Positions 1 through 7,024 of a stretch of DNA of 10,513 bases are shown here, piece by piece. The notes below the pieces were generated by a model. The model did not search any database. It had not been told where the DNA came from and was given only the letters and a program-made list of their open reading frames with translations. How positions within the stretch are numbered: position 1 is the first letter of the stretch; the number at the start of each line of letters is the position of its first letter. Source of the stretch: Chloroflexota bacterium (GTDB lineage Bacteria; Chloroflexota; Dehalococcoidia; Plut-88900); NCBI GenBank assembly GCA_022566235.1, contig JADFJI010000041.1, positions 1-10,513 on the forward strand. The letters are read 5' to 3'. The position numbers were made by a program, and so were the translations under genes.

Positions 1-421
1 TGTGGTCTTCAAGTCCTTAGAGGGCCGCCTCCTTGGAGAGGCAGAAGGAAAAGACAACAAGCCCATAAATATCGACAAACTCCGGCAACTGGAAATGAAT
101 ATCCTCGAGGATTTTGAAAGAGAAGTAGTAACCGAGATGGCAAAGGGCGTGCTTTTCGGAAACGCTTATCGGTTGCGGCCCCTGGACGAGCGTGACGAGT
201 ATTTTACAGAAAAGTGCACGACAGCCGCTAATAGAAGTGGAACTGCTCTGGTACGTACCCCTGATCTTTTTCGGGTAGCTCAATATTTATCGAATAGGAC
301 AGATGAGAGGTTCGCGAAGAAGTGCCGGGAGGCCATATTGGGAACTAAAGGCGGGATTGTGGTGTTCCCGGAGGTCCCAGAGGTGACTTCGGAGTCGATG
401 GTAAAGAAAGCTATCCGATGA
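1..421 (+). CDS. C-terminal part of a restriction-endonuclease-like fold protein (partial, 5' end outside window)
   Basis: The frame is open from the left edge to a TGA at 419-421, so the true start probably lies upstream. The visible part is about 139 residues. It begins with an E-A-E-G-K stretch (E13 to K17 counted from codon 2-4) followed by D-K-L-R-Q-L, which resembles the (D/E)xK motif and following helix of PD-(D/E)xK nuclease-like domains. Then comes KGVLFGNAYRLRPLDER and a later LVRTPDLF. From family knowledge, this order (acidic-x-Lys motif, 'KG.L.GN..R..P..ER', 'L..T.DLF') occurs at the C-terminus of uncharacterised prokaryotic proteins with an endonuclease-like fold. The role is unknown; such domains act in DNA processing or defence, or are inactive. 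Base composition is more AT-rich than the operon downstream, so it may have a different history. The frame is secure; the fold call is moderate. Confidence 0.6.
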   Translation, partial: VVFKSLEGRLLGEAEGKDNKPINIDKLRQLEMNILEDFEREVVTEMAKGVLFGNAYRLRPLDERDEYFTEKCTTAANRSGTALVRTPDLFRVAQYLSNRTDERFAKKCREAILGTKGGIVVFPEVPEVTSESMVKKAIR

Positions 422-434
422 TCTCCCGTTCGAG

Positions 435-463
435 TTGGATTCTGATTTAATCCGTTCTATAAG
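435..463 (+). promoter_or_regulatory. Candidate sigma70-type promoter for the CoA-transferase operon
   Basis: TTGGAT (435-440) and TATAAG (458-463) are separated by 17 bp. The -10 box matches the consensus at five of six positions; the -35 box is weak. It lies in the 144-bp gap between the left-edge gene and the CoA-transferase, leaving a leader of about 95 nt before the ATG at 566. No other convincing signal was seen in this gap. Confidence 0.35.
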
Positions 464-565
464 AATAGGCCACACCCGACGTGACAGCCGTGCTTTCATT
501 CCTTCTATTGTGCCTCAGGGCAATAACTGAATTACTAATGCCATAAACTTAAAAGGAGGAAGAAG

Positions 566-1792
566 ATGCCAGGTCCGTTAGAGGGAATCAGAGTCATAGA
601 GCTTTCAGTGATCCACGTGGGGCCGCCAATAGGCTATATCCTGGGAGACCTGGGGGCCGAGGTGATCAAGGTGGAGAGGCCCGATGGCGGTGACCCGTTC
701 CGCTCCATGGGAGGCTTCTGGTTCGAGGCGATCAACCGCAACAAGAAGAGCATCGCCCTGGACCTCAAGCAGGAAGAAGGGAGGCAGGCCTTCTACCGGC
801 TGGTGGATAAGTCCGACGTATTCGTCTCCAACTACCCTGAGGCCCTGCTGGACCGGCTTGGCGCCGGTTACGACATCCTCGGGGGCCGCAACCCGCGGCT
901 GGTATACGCCTCGGTGGGCAGCTACGGGCCCCAGGGGCCCGAGAAGGGGCGAAGGGCCTTCGAGGCCCTCATACAGGCCAGAAGTGGCTTCACCGCCAAC
1001 ATCAGCGGCGGCCCGACGGACGCCCCGATGCTTCTGGAAGGCGGCCTCTTCGACCAGACCACCGCGACGGTAATGGTCTACGGCCTTCTGGCGGCCCTGG
1101 TGTCCCGGGAGCGGACCGGCAAGGGCCAGAAGGTGGAGGGCTCCCTCCTGGGGAGCGCCATCCACTTCCAGCATGGAGCCGTGAACTATGCCCTCTGGCA
1201 CGAAGTGTTCCCCGATATGTCCTTACCTGAGGGGGAGGGTTCGCCCCTGGCTCCCAGGCTCGACCGGGCTGAGGCCTCCAACGCCCTGTACAACTGGTAT
1301 AAATGCTCCGATGGCAGGTGGATCATGTTCTGCGAGCCCGATCCAGACCGCTGGTGGGGTGAGTTCTGCCGGGCCATCGGCGCCCCGGACCTGACCGATG
1401 ACCCTCGATACGCCGACGCGGGGGCCAGGAGTGCAAACCGGCAGGAGCTGTATGCGAAATTGGATGAGATATTTGCCCAAAAAACCCTGGCGAGTTGGCT
1501 GAAAGCGTTGCAAGAGGCAGAGTTGAGTATGGCCTACTCCCCGGTCAACTCTCCGGCGGAGCTGGCCCAGGACCCTCAGGCCACGGCCAATCGCTACATA
1601 ACGGAGATAGAGCATCCCAAGAGAGGTAAGATGAAAGTGGCCGGTATTCCCCTCCGGTTCTCCGGCACGCCTACCTCGACCATGTCAGCGGCCCCGGAAC
1701 TGGGAGAGCATACCGACGAGGTGCTTTCCCAGATAGGAGGATTGAGCAGCGAGGAGATAGCCAGGTTGAGGAGCCAGGGGGTCATGGGATAG
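566..1792 (+). CDS. Class III (CaiB/BaiF family) CoA-transferase
   Basis: This 408-residue protein has the usual family length and is expected to move CoA between acyl-CoA and a free carboxylate in the cytoplasm, through an aspartyl-CoA intermediate. Visible motifs in order: the N-terminal Rossmann-type segment with LGDLGAEVIKVERPDGGDPFR (about 27-46), NRNKKSIALDLK (57-68), the catalytic Asp in GGLFDQ (D163), RTGKGQKVEGSLL (183-195), AIGAPDLTDDPRY (270-282), PVNSPAEL.QDPQA (326-339) and LGEHTDEVL (379-387). The ATG at 566 has AGGAGG at 554-559, six bases upstream. It is the first gene of a same-strand run; the next start lies 58 bp after its stop. Family members act on carnitine, oxalate, benzylsuccinate, mesaconate and others. 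The substrate cannot be read from sequence; the neighbours suggest activation of a catabolic carboxylate. Confidence 0.93.
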   Translation: MPGPLEGIRVIELSVIHVGPPIGYILGDLGAEVIKVERPDGGDPFRSMGGFWFEAINRNKKSIALDLKQEEGRQAFYRLVDKSDVFVSNYPEALLDRLGAGYDILGGRNPRLVYASVGSYGPQGPEKGRRAFEALIQARSGFTANISGGPTDAPMLLEGGLFDQTTATVMVYGLLAALVSRERTGKGQKVEGSLLGSAIHFQHGAVNYALWHEVFPDMSLPEGEGSPLAPRLDRAEASNALYNWYKCSDGRWIMFCEPDPDRWWGEFCRAIGAPDLTDDPRYADAGARSANRQELYAKLDEIFAQKTLASWLKALQEAELSMAYSPVNSPAELAQDPQATANRYITEIEHPKRGKMKVAGIPLRFSGTPTSTMSAAPELGEHTDEVLSQIGGLSSEEIARLRSQGVMG

Positions 1793-1850
1793 AATTAGAC
1801 ATCCCGGTCTGGGGGCGGGCATCAGACCCTCATTCCTCAAGGAGCGCGCG

Positions 1851-2930
1851 ATGATCGACTACAAGCTGATATCGGCGGATTCCCACGTAGACGAGCCCCC
1901 TGAGATGTGGCAAGAGCGGCTGCCGGAACGGTTCCGCGACAGGGCCCCTCATAGGAAGGTAGTCGATGGCAAGGAGATAGAGCTTCGGGACGGCCTCAGG
2001 CCTAGGAAGAGATACCTGGGCCAGGATGAGATGAACGAGGACGACCTGCTGCGGGAGCGAGCGACCAAGGAGGGGTGGGATCCCGACTATCGCATAAAGG
2101 CCCAGGACCAGGACGGCGTAGCGGCCGAGGTGATCTATCCCAACTACGGCCTGGAGCTTACGGCCTCCACCGACGCCGAATTCCAGATCGCTTCAGCTAG
2201 GGTCTACAACGACTGGGTCGCCGAGCTATTTGGCCCCTACCCCGACCGTTTCGCCCTGGCGGCCCTCATCCCCGTGCTGGACATCGAAGCCGGAATTAAA
2301 GAGATCTACCGAGTGGCTAAAATGGGGCTGGGCTCTCTCTTCGTGCCCAGCAAACCTTCCCTGCCATACAACCGCCCCGAGTACGAGCCTCTGTGGTCTT
2401 CGGTGGAAGAGGTGGGCCTGCCGCTGAACTTCCACATCAGCAGCGGACGCGATCCCCGAATCGAGCGAGGCCCCGGGGGCGCGGTCATCAACTACGTCAT
2501 GGGGGCATTGGTGGACGGAATCGACGTCCTGACCTACCTTTGCGCCTCGGGTGTGCTGATGAACCATCCCAAGCTGAACTTCGTCATCGTCGAATCGGGC
2601 ATCGGTTGGGTGGCCTGGAACCTGATAGCCGTCGACGAAGGGTATCAGAAGCATCACATGTGGGTGCGGCCCAAGCTGGATATGAACCCCAGCGAGTATT
2701 TCAAACGCCAGGGACACGTCACCTTCGGCGAGGATGCGGTAGGCCTGCACAACCGCCAGTACACCGGCGTAGATTGCCTGCTTTGGGGCAACGACTATCC
2801 CCATCACGAGGGCACCTGGCCCCACTCCCGGGAGGCTATCGAGAGACAGTTCGCGGGGGTGAGCGAAGAAGACAAGAAGAAGATAATCAGTACCAACGCA
2901 GCCAAGCTTTACGGCTTCAGCGTCAACTAA
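1851..2930 (+). CDS. Amidohydrolase family 2 (ACMSD-like TIM barrel) protein, paralog 1
   Basis: This 359-residue protein belongs to the metal-dependent amidohydrolase-2 family (hydrolases and decarboxylases related to ACMSD). The N-terminal metal motif is SADSH (D10, H12), where classical ACMSD has HxH. Further on are NFHI with H195, MNHPKL with H239, E248 in VESG, and the C-terminal metal/catalytic Asp in WGNDYPH (D315, H318). The C-terminus AAKLYGFSVN is typical of the subgroup. The ATG at 1851 follows AAGGAG (1839-1844) by six bases. It lies between the CoA-transferase and the ureohydrolase on the same strand with short gaps and no visible terminator, so co-transcription is likely. It aligns end to end with the gene at 4072-5169. 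From family knowledge the reaction could be decarboxylation, C-C hydrolysis or hydrolysis of an amide or lactone. The substrate is unknown. Confidence 0.9.
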   Translation: MIDYKLISADSHVDEPPEMWQERLPERFRDRAPHRKVVDGKEIELRDGLRPRKRYLGQDEMNEDDLLRERATKEGWDPDYRIKAQDQDGVAAEVIYPNYGLELTASTDAEFQIASARVYNDWVAELFGPYPDRFALAALIPVLDIEAGIKEIYRVAKMGLGSLFVPSKPSLPYNRPEYEPLWSSVEEVGLPLNFHISSGRDPRIERGPGGAVINYVMGALVDGIDVLTYLCASGVLMNHPKLNFVIVESGIGWVAWNLIAVDEGYQKHHMWVRPKLDMNPSEYFKRQGHVTFGEDAVGLHNRQYTGVDCLLWGNDYPHHEGTWPHSREAIERQFAGVSEEDKKKIISTNAAKLYGFSVN

Positions 2931-2965
2931 CACCACTCCGATAATCGGATCAGAAAGGATTCAGC

Positions 2966-3940
2966 ATGCCACAGGGTGATCTAACGAGGGGGGCCCGGGT
3001 CTGGCCCATTAGCGGGATACCATCTTTCCTGCGGTCGAAGATCGTCACCGATCTGGACCAGTTGGAGGCGGACATAGCTGTCTTCGGCTGTCCTACCGAC
3101 GAAGGCTCGCCCTTCATGCCAGGCGCTCGTTTCGGGCCGCGGAGCATACGGGAGCACTCCATGAGGTTTAGCGACCAGGGTTTCTACAACCCCGAGGACA
3201 AAAAGGAGTACCTGACTTATGAGCTCCAAAACCAGCGTATCGCGGATGTAGGCGATGCCAGTGTCCTTCCGACCAACGCGGAAGATACCTGGCACAATAT
3301 CACCGCTTTGACACGCGGGGTCCTGGATAAAGGCGCTATGCCTGTGGTGCTGGGCGGAGACCACGCCATAACCGCCCCCATCGTCCGCGCTTACGACGAG
3401 CCTTTACACGTCTTTCACTTCGATGCTCACCTCGATTACGCGCCCTTCCAGCATGGGTTTCTGTACACCAACGGCCACTCGGTACGCCATATGTTCCACA
3501 TGGACCACGTCAAGAGTATTCATCAGGTGGGTATCCGCAGCCTTCGCAACACCAAGGCCTTGATGGATGAGTCCATCAGCGACGGTAACAAAGTGGTCAC
3601 CATGGAGGAGTACCGGGATATCGGTATTGCCAACCTGGTGGAAGAGCTTCCCGCCAACGCAAAATGCTACGTCACCATAGACATCGATGTTCTCGACATG
3701 ACCCTGGTCCCCGGCTGCGTCTCCGCGGAGCCCAACGGCATGATGTACGACGAGCTGAGCAAGACCCTCAGTGCTCTGGCCGAGCACACCGACATCATTG
3801 GCTTCGACCTGTGCGAGGTAAACCCGCAGCTAGATGTTGGCACCGGCATCACCTCGTACCTGGCGGCCCACACCGTCATGGAGTTCCTGGGCCACATCTG
3901 CGACCAGCCCCGCTGGATAGCCCGCCGGGAGGCCCGGTAG
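2966..3940 (+). CDS. Agmatinase/arginase-family ureohydrolase
   Basis: This 324-residue protein has the full binuclear-metal set of the ureohydrolase family, which hydrolyses a guanidino (or formimino) group to release urea (or formamide). Ligands seen: H133 in GGDH, D153, H155 and D157 in HFDAHLDY, and D239 and D241 in TIDIDVLD. E284 in EVNP is the conserved Glu near the substrate. Canonical members continue 'DPxxxPG' after the second Asp pair; here it is DMTLVPG (from D244), so the Pro is replaced. A substrate-loop stretch YTNGHS (167-172) takes the place of the 'HG/SH' loop of agmatinases. The start is ATG with AAAGGA six bases upstream (2954-2959). The gene sits 35 bp after paralog 1. Agmatine, guanidinobutyrate, guanidinopropionate or another guanidino compound are possible substrates, and the sequence does not choose among them. 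Confidence 0.9.
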   Translation: MPQGDLTRGARVWPISGIPSFLRSKIVTDLDQLEADIAVFGCPTDEGSPFMPGARFGPRSIREHSMRFSDQGFYNPEDKKEYLTYELQNQRIADVGDASVLPTNAEDTWHNITALTRGVLDKGAMPVVLGGDHAITAPIVRAYDEPLHVFHFDAHLDYAPFQHGFLYTNGHSVRHMFHMDHVKSIHQVGIRSLRNTKALMDESISDGNKVVTMEEYRDIGIANLVEELPANAKCYVTIDIDVLDMTLVPGCVSAEPNGMMYDELSKTLSALAEHTDIIGFDLCEVNPQLDVGTGITSYLAAHTVMEFLGHICDQPRWIARREAR

Positions 3941-4071
3941 GTGGGCGCCTTCGAACGATACTACCCAAGATAGAGAAACGGTGACATTGCAATCGAATAG
4001 CCGGGCCCGGGCCCTGTGGCTTGATTGTAGGCTTGGCAAGGTGCTTATAGTACGGGTTTAGGAGTGTGGGT

Positions 4072-5169
4072 ATGGCAGGCTACAGGATAATCTCGGCGGA
4101 TTCCCACGTACAAGAGCCGGCTGAGCTGTACCAAAGGCTGCCGAAAAAATATCACGATAAAGCCCCCCATACCGTGGAAATGAACGGCGGCAGGTATATC
4201 CTGTACGATGGCCAGTCCCCCATCAGGCTGGACCTGGTGGAATCCCGTTTGACTGATGAAGACAAGCGCCGGGAGTTCAGAGACGACCGGGGCGGGGGAG
4301 TTGACGTCTCCCTGAGGCTGGCCGACATTGGTCTGGACGGAGTCAGCGCCGAGATAATCTATCCCAACGGCATCTTCCATATCTACGCCTCGCCCGACCA
4401 GGGATACCAGGTCGCTTCGGCCCGAGTCAACAACGACTGGCAGCTAGAGGTCTTTGGCGAACATCCAGAGGTGTTCATACCGTCGGCGGTTATTCCTATG
4501 ATCGATGTTGGGGCTGCCATCGAGGAGGCAAAGAGGGTTGTCGGCATCGGATACCGGTCTCTTTCGGTGCCCGTGGCTATGCGAGACCACCCCTACGATA
4601 GGCCCGAGTACCATCCCTTCTGGGCGACGGTGGAAGAGCTGGGAGTGCCCCTGAACTTCCACGTATTTACCAGTAAGGACCGTAATACGGAGGGGTTGGG
4701 CGAGGAGGAGGGCTGGGGGCAGGACCTCTCCCTCATGGCTCTGGGTATGGCAGACGCCATGAGCCCCCTGACCATGCTGGTGGCCTCCGGGGCGCTGCAG
4801 CGTCACCCTAAGCTGCGATTTGTGCTGGTGGAGGGCGGAATAGGGTGGCTGGCCTGGCTTCTGTATGCCCTGGACGAGCTGTACCGGAAGCGGCACATGT
4901 GGCACAGGCCAAAGCTAGAATTGCAGCCCAGCGAGTTCTTCAAGCGGCAGGGCCACGCTACCTTCGGGGAGGACCCCGTAGGCCTGCGAAACCGGGACTA
5001 CACCGGGGTGGAATGCCTGATGTGGGGCAGCGACTACCCCCACGACGAAGGCACCTTTCCCCACTCTCGGGAGGTGATCGCAGAGACCTTCCGTGGCATT
5101 CCCGAGGAGGAGACGGCGTTGATGGTGGGGGGAAACGCCGCCCGGCTCTATGGCCTCAGCCTGAACTAG
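4072..5169 (+). CDS. Amidohydrolase family 2 (ACMSD-like TIM barrel) protein, paralog 2
   Basis: From ATG 4072 the protein has 365 residues. I prefer this start over the in-frame GTG at 4066 because GGAG at 4061-4064 sits seven bases before the ATG but only one base before the GTG, and because the N-terminus then aligns with paralog 1 (MAGYRIISADSH against MIDYKLISADSH). Motifs: D10/H12 in SADSH, H197 in NFHV, QRHPKL, E254 in VEGG, and WGSDYPH with D321 and H324. The C-terminal third (KRQGHATFGEDPVGL.NR.YTGVECL) nearly matches paralog 1. The middle differs: after NFH it has an acidic EGLGEEEGWG stretch where paralog 1 has a shorter Gly-rich loop, so substrates may differ. It follows the ureohydrolase by 131 bp, a wider gap than elsewhere in the operon, with TATAGT at 4046-4051 as a possible weak internal -10. 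Its reaction is unknown, as for paralog 1. Confidence 0.9.
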   Translation: MAGYRIISADSHVQEPAELYQRLPKKYHDKAPHTVEMNGGRYILYDGQSPIRLDLVESRLTDEDKRREFRDDRGGGVDVSLRLADIGLDGVSAEIIYPNGIFHIYASPDQGYQVASARVNNDWQLEVFGEHPEVFIPSAVIPMIDVGAAIEEAKRVVGIGYRSLSVPVAMRDHPYDRPEYHPFWATVEELGVPLNFHVFTSKDRNTEGLGEEEGWGQDLSLMALGMADAMSPLTMLVASGALQRHPKLRFVLVEGGIGWLAWLLYALDELYRKRHMWHRPKLELQPSEFFKRQGHATFGEDPVGLRNRDYTGVECLMWGSDYPHDEGTFPHSREVIAETFRGIPEEETALMVGGNAARLYGLSLN

Positions 5170-5191
5170 GCCAGGTCCCTGGACGACCGGG

Positions 5192-5512
5192 TCAGGGTTG
5201 GGGTGAGTAGCTGGTGGGCACCAGCACCGTGGACTGAGTGCTTTCCCAGGGGGCGTTGTCTCCCAGGTCCGCAACCGTCTTCTTCCACTCTGGCGAGCTG
5301 GCGAAGTCCGCCCAGGCCTTCTCCCTTGCGGCCGCGTCCTGGAACCCCAGTAGATAGATGAAGGTGCGGCCGTCGGAGTCCTGGGGCTCCCAGAAGGCTA
5401 TGGTCTTGATGTTGAGTTTGTTAAAGAGGGGGATTAGCGTCTGCTGAAAGACTCGATGGCAGTCGGCTATCATGCCCTCTTTAATGTTGTAATACCGGTA
5501 CTCGTAGATCAC
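5192..5512 (-). CDS. NIPSNAP-family protein 1
   Basis: This 106-residue protein is a single ferredoxin-like alpha/beta domain of the NIPSNAP family. It shows the N-terminal strand MIYEYRYY, the central IAFWEP and IYLLGF strands, a DFASSPEWKK helix and the end QSTVLVPTSYSP. Family members are small, often dimeric proteins. In bacteria they commonly sit beside catabolic genes and their activity is largely undefined. The start is GTG (complement of 5510-5512), with AGGAGG (complement of 5520-5525) seven bases upstream. It lies 18 bp downstream of the M24-fold gene, so the two are probably one transcript. It ends 22 bp from the convergent amidohydrolase 2, with no clear terminator between. It is clearly related to the gene at 8466-8789. 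Confidence 0.85.
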   Translation of the reverse strand: MIYEYRYYNIKEGMIADCHRVFQQTLIPLFNKLNIKTIAFWEPQDSDGRTFIYLLGFQDAAAREKAWADFASSPEWKKTVADLGDNAPWESTQSTVLVPTSYSPQP

Positions 5513-5530
5513 GCTCTCTCCTCCTCGGGG

Positions 5531-6688
5531 CTACTTTATCACCAGGTCCATGGGGTAATTGGTCAGCAGCTCGTGTCCGGTCTCGGTGACCAGAACAGTG
5601 TCGCTGTAGATGACTCCTATCTCGCCGTCTATCTTGAGGTCGGGCACCAGGTGGAAGACCAGGCCTGGCTCCAGGGGGGTCTCGTCGTTTTCGATGATGC
5701 TCATGATCCGCCCCTCGCCCCAGTCGGGTGGAAAGCCTATCCCGATGAGATAACCACACCGATGTCTGAAGTGTTCACTAAGCCCCTGCTTCTCTATATA
5801 ACCCCTGGCGGCTCGGTCCACCTGGGCTGAAGTGGCCCCGGGCTTGATGGCCTCCGTGGCCCGCTCCAGCGCACCTCGGGAGGCTTCACATAGCCGCTTG
5901 GCCATGTCCGATGGTTGGCCTACGACAACGCCCCTGGAGAGACAAGCGTTGTAGCGCGTATAGGTGCCTCCCATCTCCAGAAACAGCAGGTCCCCTTTTT
6001 GGATGGGGGTTCGATCCCAGGTGGTAAAGCCCAGGCCTCCTCTCTTGCCGGTGGCTATAAGCATGGCATGTCCCAGGTATTCGCTCCCTGCCTTGATGGA
6101 GCTGTAGTAGGTGGCGGCGGCCACATCGTTCTCCGTGGCCCCTTCGGCTATAGCGGCGACACAGCCCTCCATGGCCGCATCACAAGTTTTACCCGCCTGC
6201 CTGATATACTCGATTTCCTGAGTAGACTTGACCCGGCGCACCGCCTCTACAAGTCCTGCCGACTCTTTAAAGGTGGTATCGGCGCACATCTCCACCAGGG
6301 CCTTGTGATGTCCGATGTTGTAAAACCAGGCCTGCTGGTCGTATCCAACGGACCTACCGAGTATCTTTTGGTGCTCCAGTGCGTTTCTAGTTGTAACAAT
6401 GGGGTCCTGAAGGTCTGTCCAGGTCTGAACATCCTCCACCCAGGACGTGGCTTCGGCCATCTTCTTCATGAGGTCTCGTATCACAATAGTGGCCCCACCC
6501 GTAGCCGAGAGGACCAGGACCGTATAGGTGAAATAGCCGACACTGTGGTAGCCTGTGAGGTAATAGATGCTCTCCGGCGAATGGACCATTAGGCCGTCCA
6601 GCCCATCACGATCCATGGCCTTTCGGACCTGGTCCAACCGGCCCCGGTATTCATCCGTGGTGAATGGTAAGTCGGGGTTCTCTCGCAA
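5531..6688 (-). CDS. M24 'pita-bread' fold hydrolase, creatinase/ectoine-hydrolase-like, lacking canonical metal ligands
   Basis: This 385-residue protein has a creatinase-type N-terminal domain (about 12-140, with SIYYLTGY at 40-47) and a C-terminal pita-bread domain (about 150-385). Aligned by eye to M24B peptidases, the five ligands Asp, Asp, His, Glu, Glu become E238 (LEMGG), C249 (NACLSR), H309 (HRCGY), V348 (HLVPD) and S362 (YSDT), so only the His remains. The segment HRCGYLIGIGFPPDWGE resembles creatinase and ectoine-hydrolase proteins (DoeA/EutD type), which use this fold without the dimetal centre to cut C-N bonds. The start is TTG (complement of 6686-6688) with GGAGG eight bases upstream; the frame is closed by a TAA before any ATG. 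It heads a transcript that includes NIPSNAP 1. A true aminopeptidase is unlikely; the substrate is unknown, and creatine-, ectoine- or other amide-type compounds are options. Confidence 0.88.
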   Translation of the reverse strand: MRENPDLPFTTDEYRGRLDQVRKAMDRDGLDGLMVHSPESIYYLTGYHSVGYFTYTVLVLSATGGATIVIRDLMKKMAEATSWVEDVQTWTDLQDPIVTTRNALEHQKILGRSVGYDQQAWFYNIGHHKALVEMCADTTFKESAGLVEAVRRVKSTQEIEYIRQAGKTCDAAMEGCVAAIAEGATENDVAAATYYSSIKAGSEYLGHAMLIATGKRGGLGFTTWDRTPIQKGDLLFLEMGGTYTRYNACLSRGVVVGQPSDMAKRLCEASRGALERATEAIKPGATSAQVDRAARGYIEKQGLSEHFRHRCGYLIGIGFPPDWGEGRIMSIIENDETPLEPGLVFHLVPDLKIDGEIGVIYSDTVLVTETGHELLTNYPMDLVIK

Positions 6689-6759
6689 TGGCCTGGCCTC
6701 CGCTGAGTACGATTCCCCCTCCGTTTACTCAACGGCAGGGTTCTCTGAGATTTGGGGGG

Positions 6760-6789
6760 AGTATAGCATCAAGGCCGCAGTCTCTCCAA
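6760..6789 (-). promoter_or_regulatory. Candidate extended -10 promoter for the M24-fold/NIPSNAP transcript
   Basis: On the - strand TGCTATACT forms an extended -10 (hexamer at 6760-6765). TTGGAG (6784-6789) lies 18 bp upstream. The -35 match is poor, but the TGn extension can compensate. The predicted start is near 6753, giving a leader of about 65 nt before the TTG at 6688. Confidence 0.5.
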
Positions 6790-6877
6790 TCATTCCGACC
6801 CCGACTCATCATTCAGGTATTGGGACTACGAGGGGAGGCAATGCAGGGAATAGCGCCACTGATTTATGCAGAGCGCA

Positions 6878-6906
6878 TTGACAAAGCGTAAATGCCTTAT
6901 TACAAT
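6878..6906 (+). promoter_or_regulatory. Near-consensus sigma70 promoter for the solute-binding protein gene
   Basis: A perfect TTGACA (6878-6883) and TACAAT (6901-6906) are separated by the optimal 17 bp, which is 11 of 12 consensus bases. The predicted start is near 6913, leaving a leader of about 110 nt before the ATG at 7025. This is the best promoter in the window and suggests strong, housekeeping-sigma expression of the binding protein. Confidence 0.8.
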
Positions 6907-6979
6907 CTCTGAAATCCTAAAAATGGGAGTTTGCCTATGTAGCTTGCAATAGTGCTCCGGATAGGATGGATAGTTTGAG

Positions 6980-7000
6980 TCAGGACCTGTGTGGTCCTGA
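6980..7000 (+). promoter_or_regulatory. Perfect hairpin in the leader of the solute-binding protein mRNA
   Basis: TCAGGACC (6980-6987) and GGTCCTGA (6993-7000) form an 8-bp stem with a 5-nt loop. There is no U tract after it, so it is not an intrinsic terminator. It lies between the promoter and the ribosome-binding site (AGGAGG, 7015-7020). It could stabilise the mRNA, bind a protein as an operator, or be incidental. Confidence 0.45.
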
Positions 7001-7024
7001 ACCTAGGGAAAGCTAGGAGGATGT

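Larger units (their letters stand above)
6689..7024. other. Divergent intergenic region (336 bp)
   Basis: This gap separates the leftward M24-fold gene from the rightward solute-binding protein gene. It holds a promoter for each direction (6760-6789 leftward, 6878-6906 rightward), a short inverted repeat CCGTT/AACGG at 6721-6735 in the leftward leader, and a perfect hairpin at 6980-7000 in the rightward leader. No protein-coding frame with a convincing start was found. Confidence 0.6.

Noticed and set aside
2226..2936. Long open frame on the - strand opposite amidohydrolase 1
   Set aside because: It is fully antisense to a gene with clear family motifs, has no recognisable domain, and is expected from the high GC at third codon positions. 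The same applies to other long antisense frames over the CoA-transferase and ureohydrolase.
3998..4020. GC palindrome around CCGGGCCCGG as a terminator between the ureohydrolase and amidohydrolase 2
   Set aside because: The arms leave almost no loop and no U tract follows, so it cannot be called a terminator.
4066..4071. GTG 4066 as the start of amidohydrolase 2
   Set aside because: The ribosome-binding site GGAG would be only one base away; ATG 4072 has correct spacing and matches the N-terminus of the paralog.
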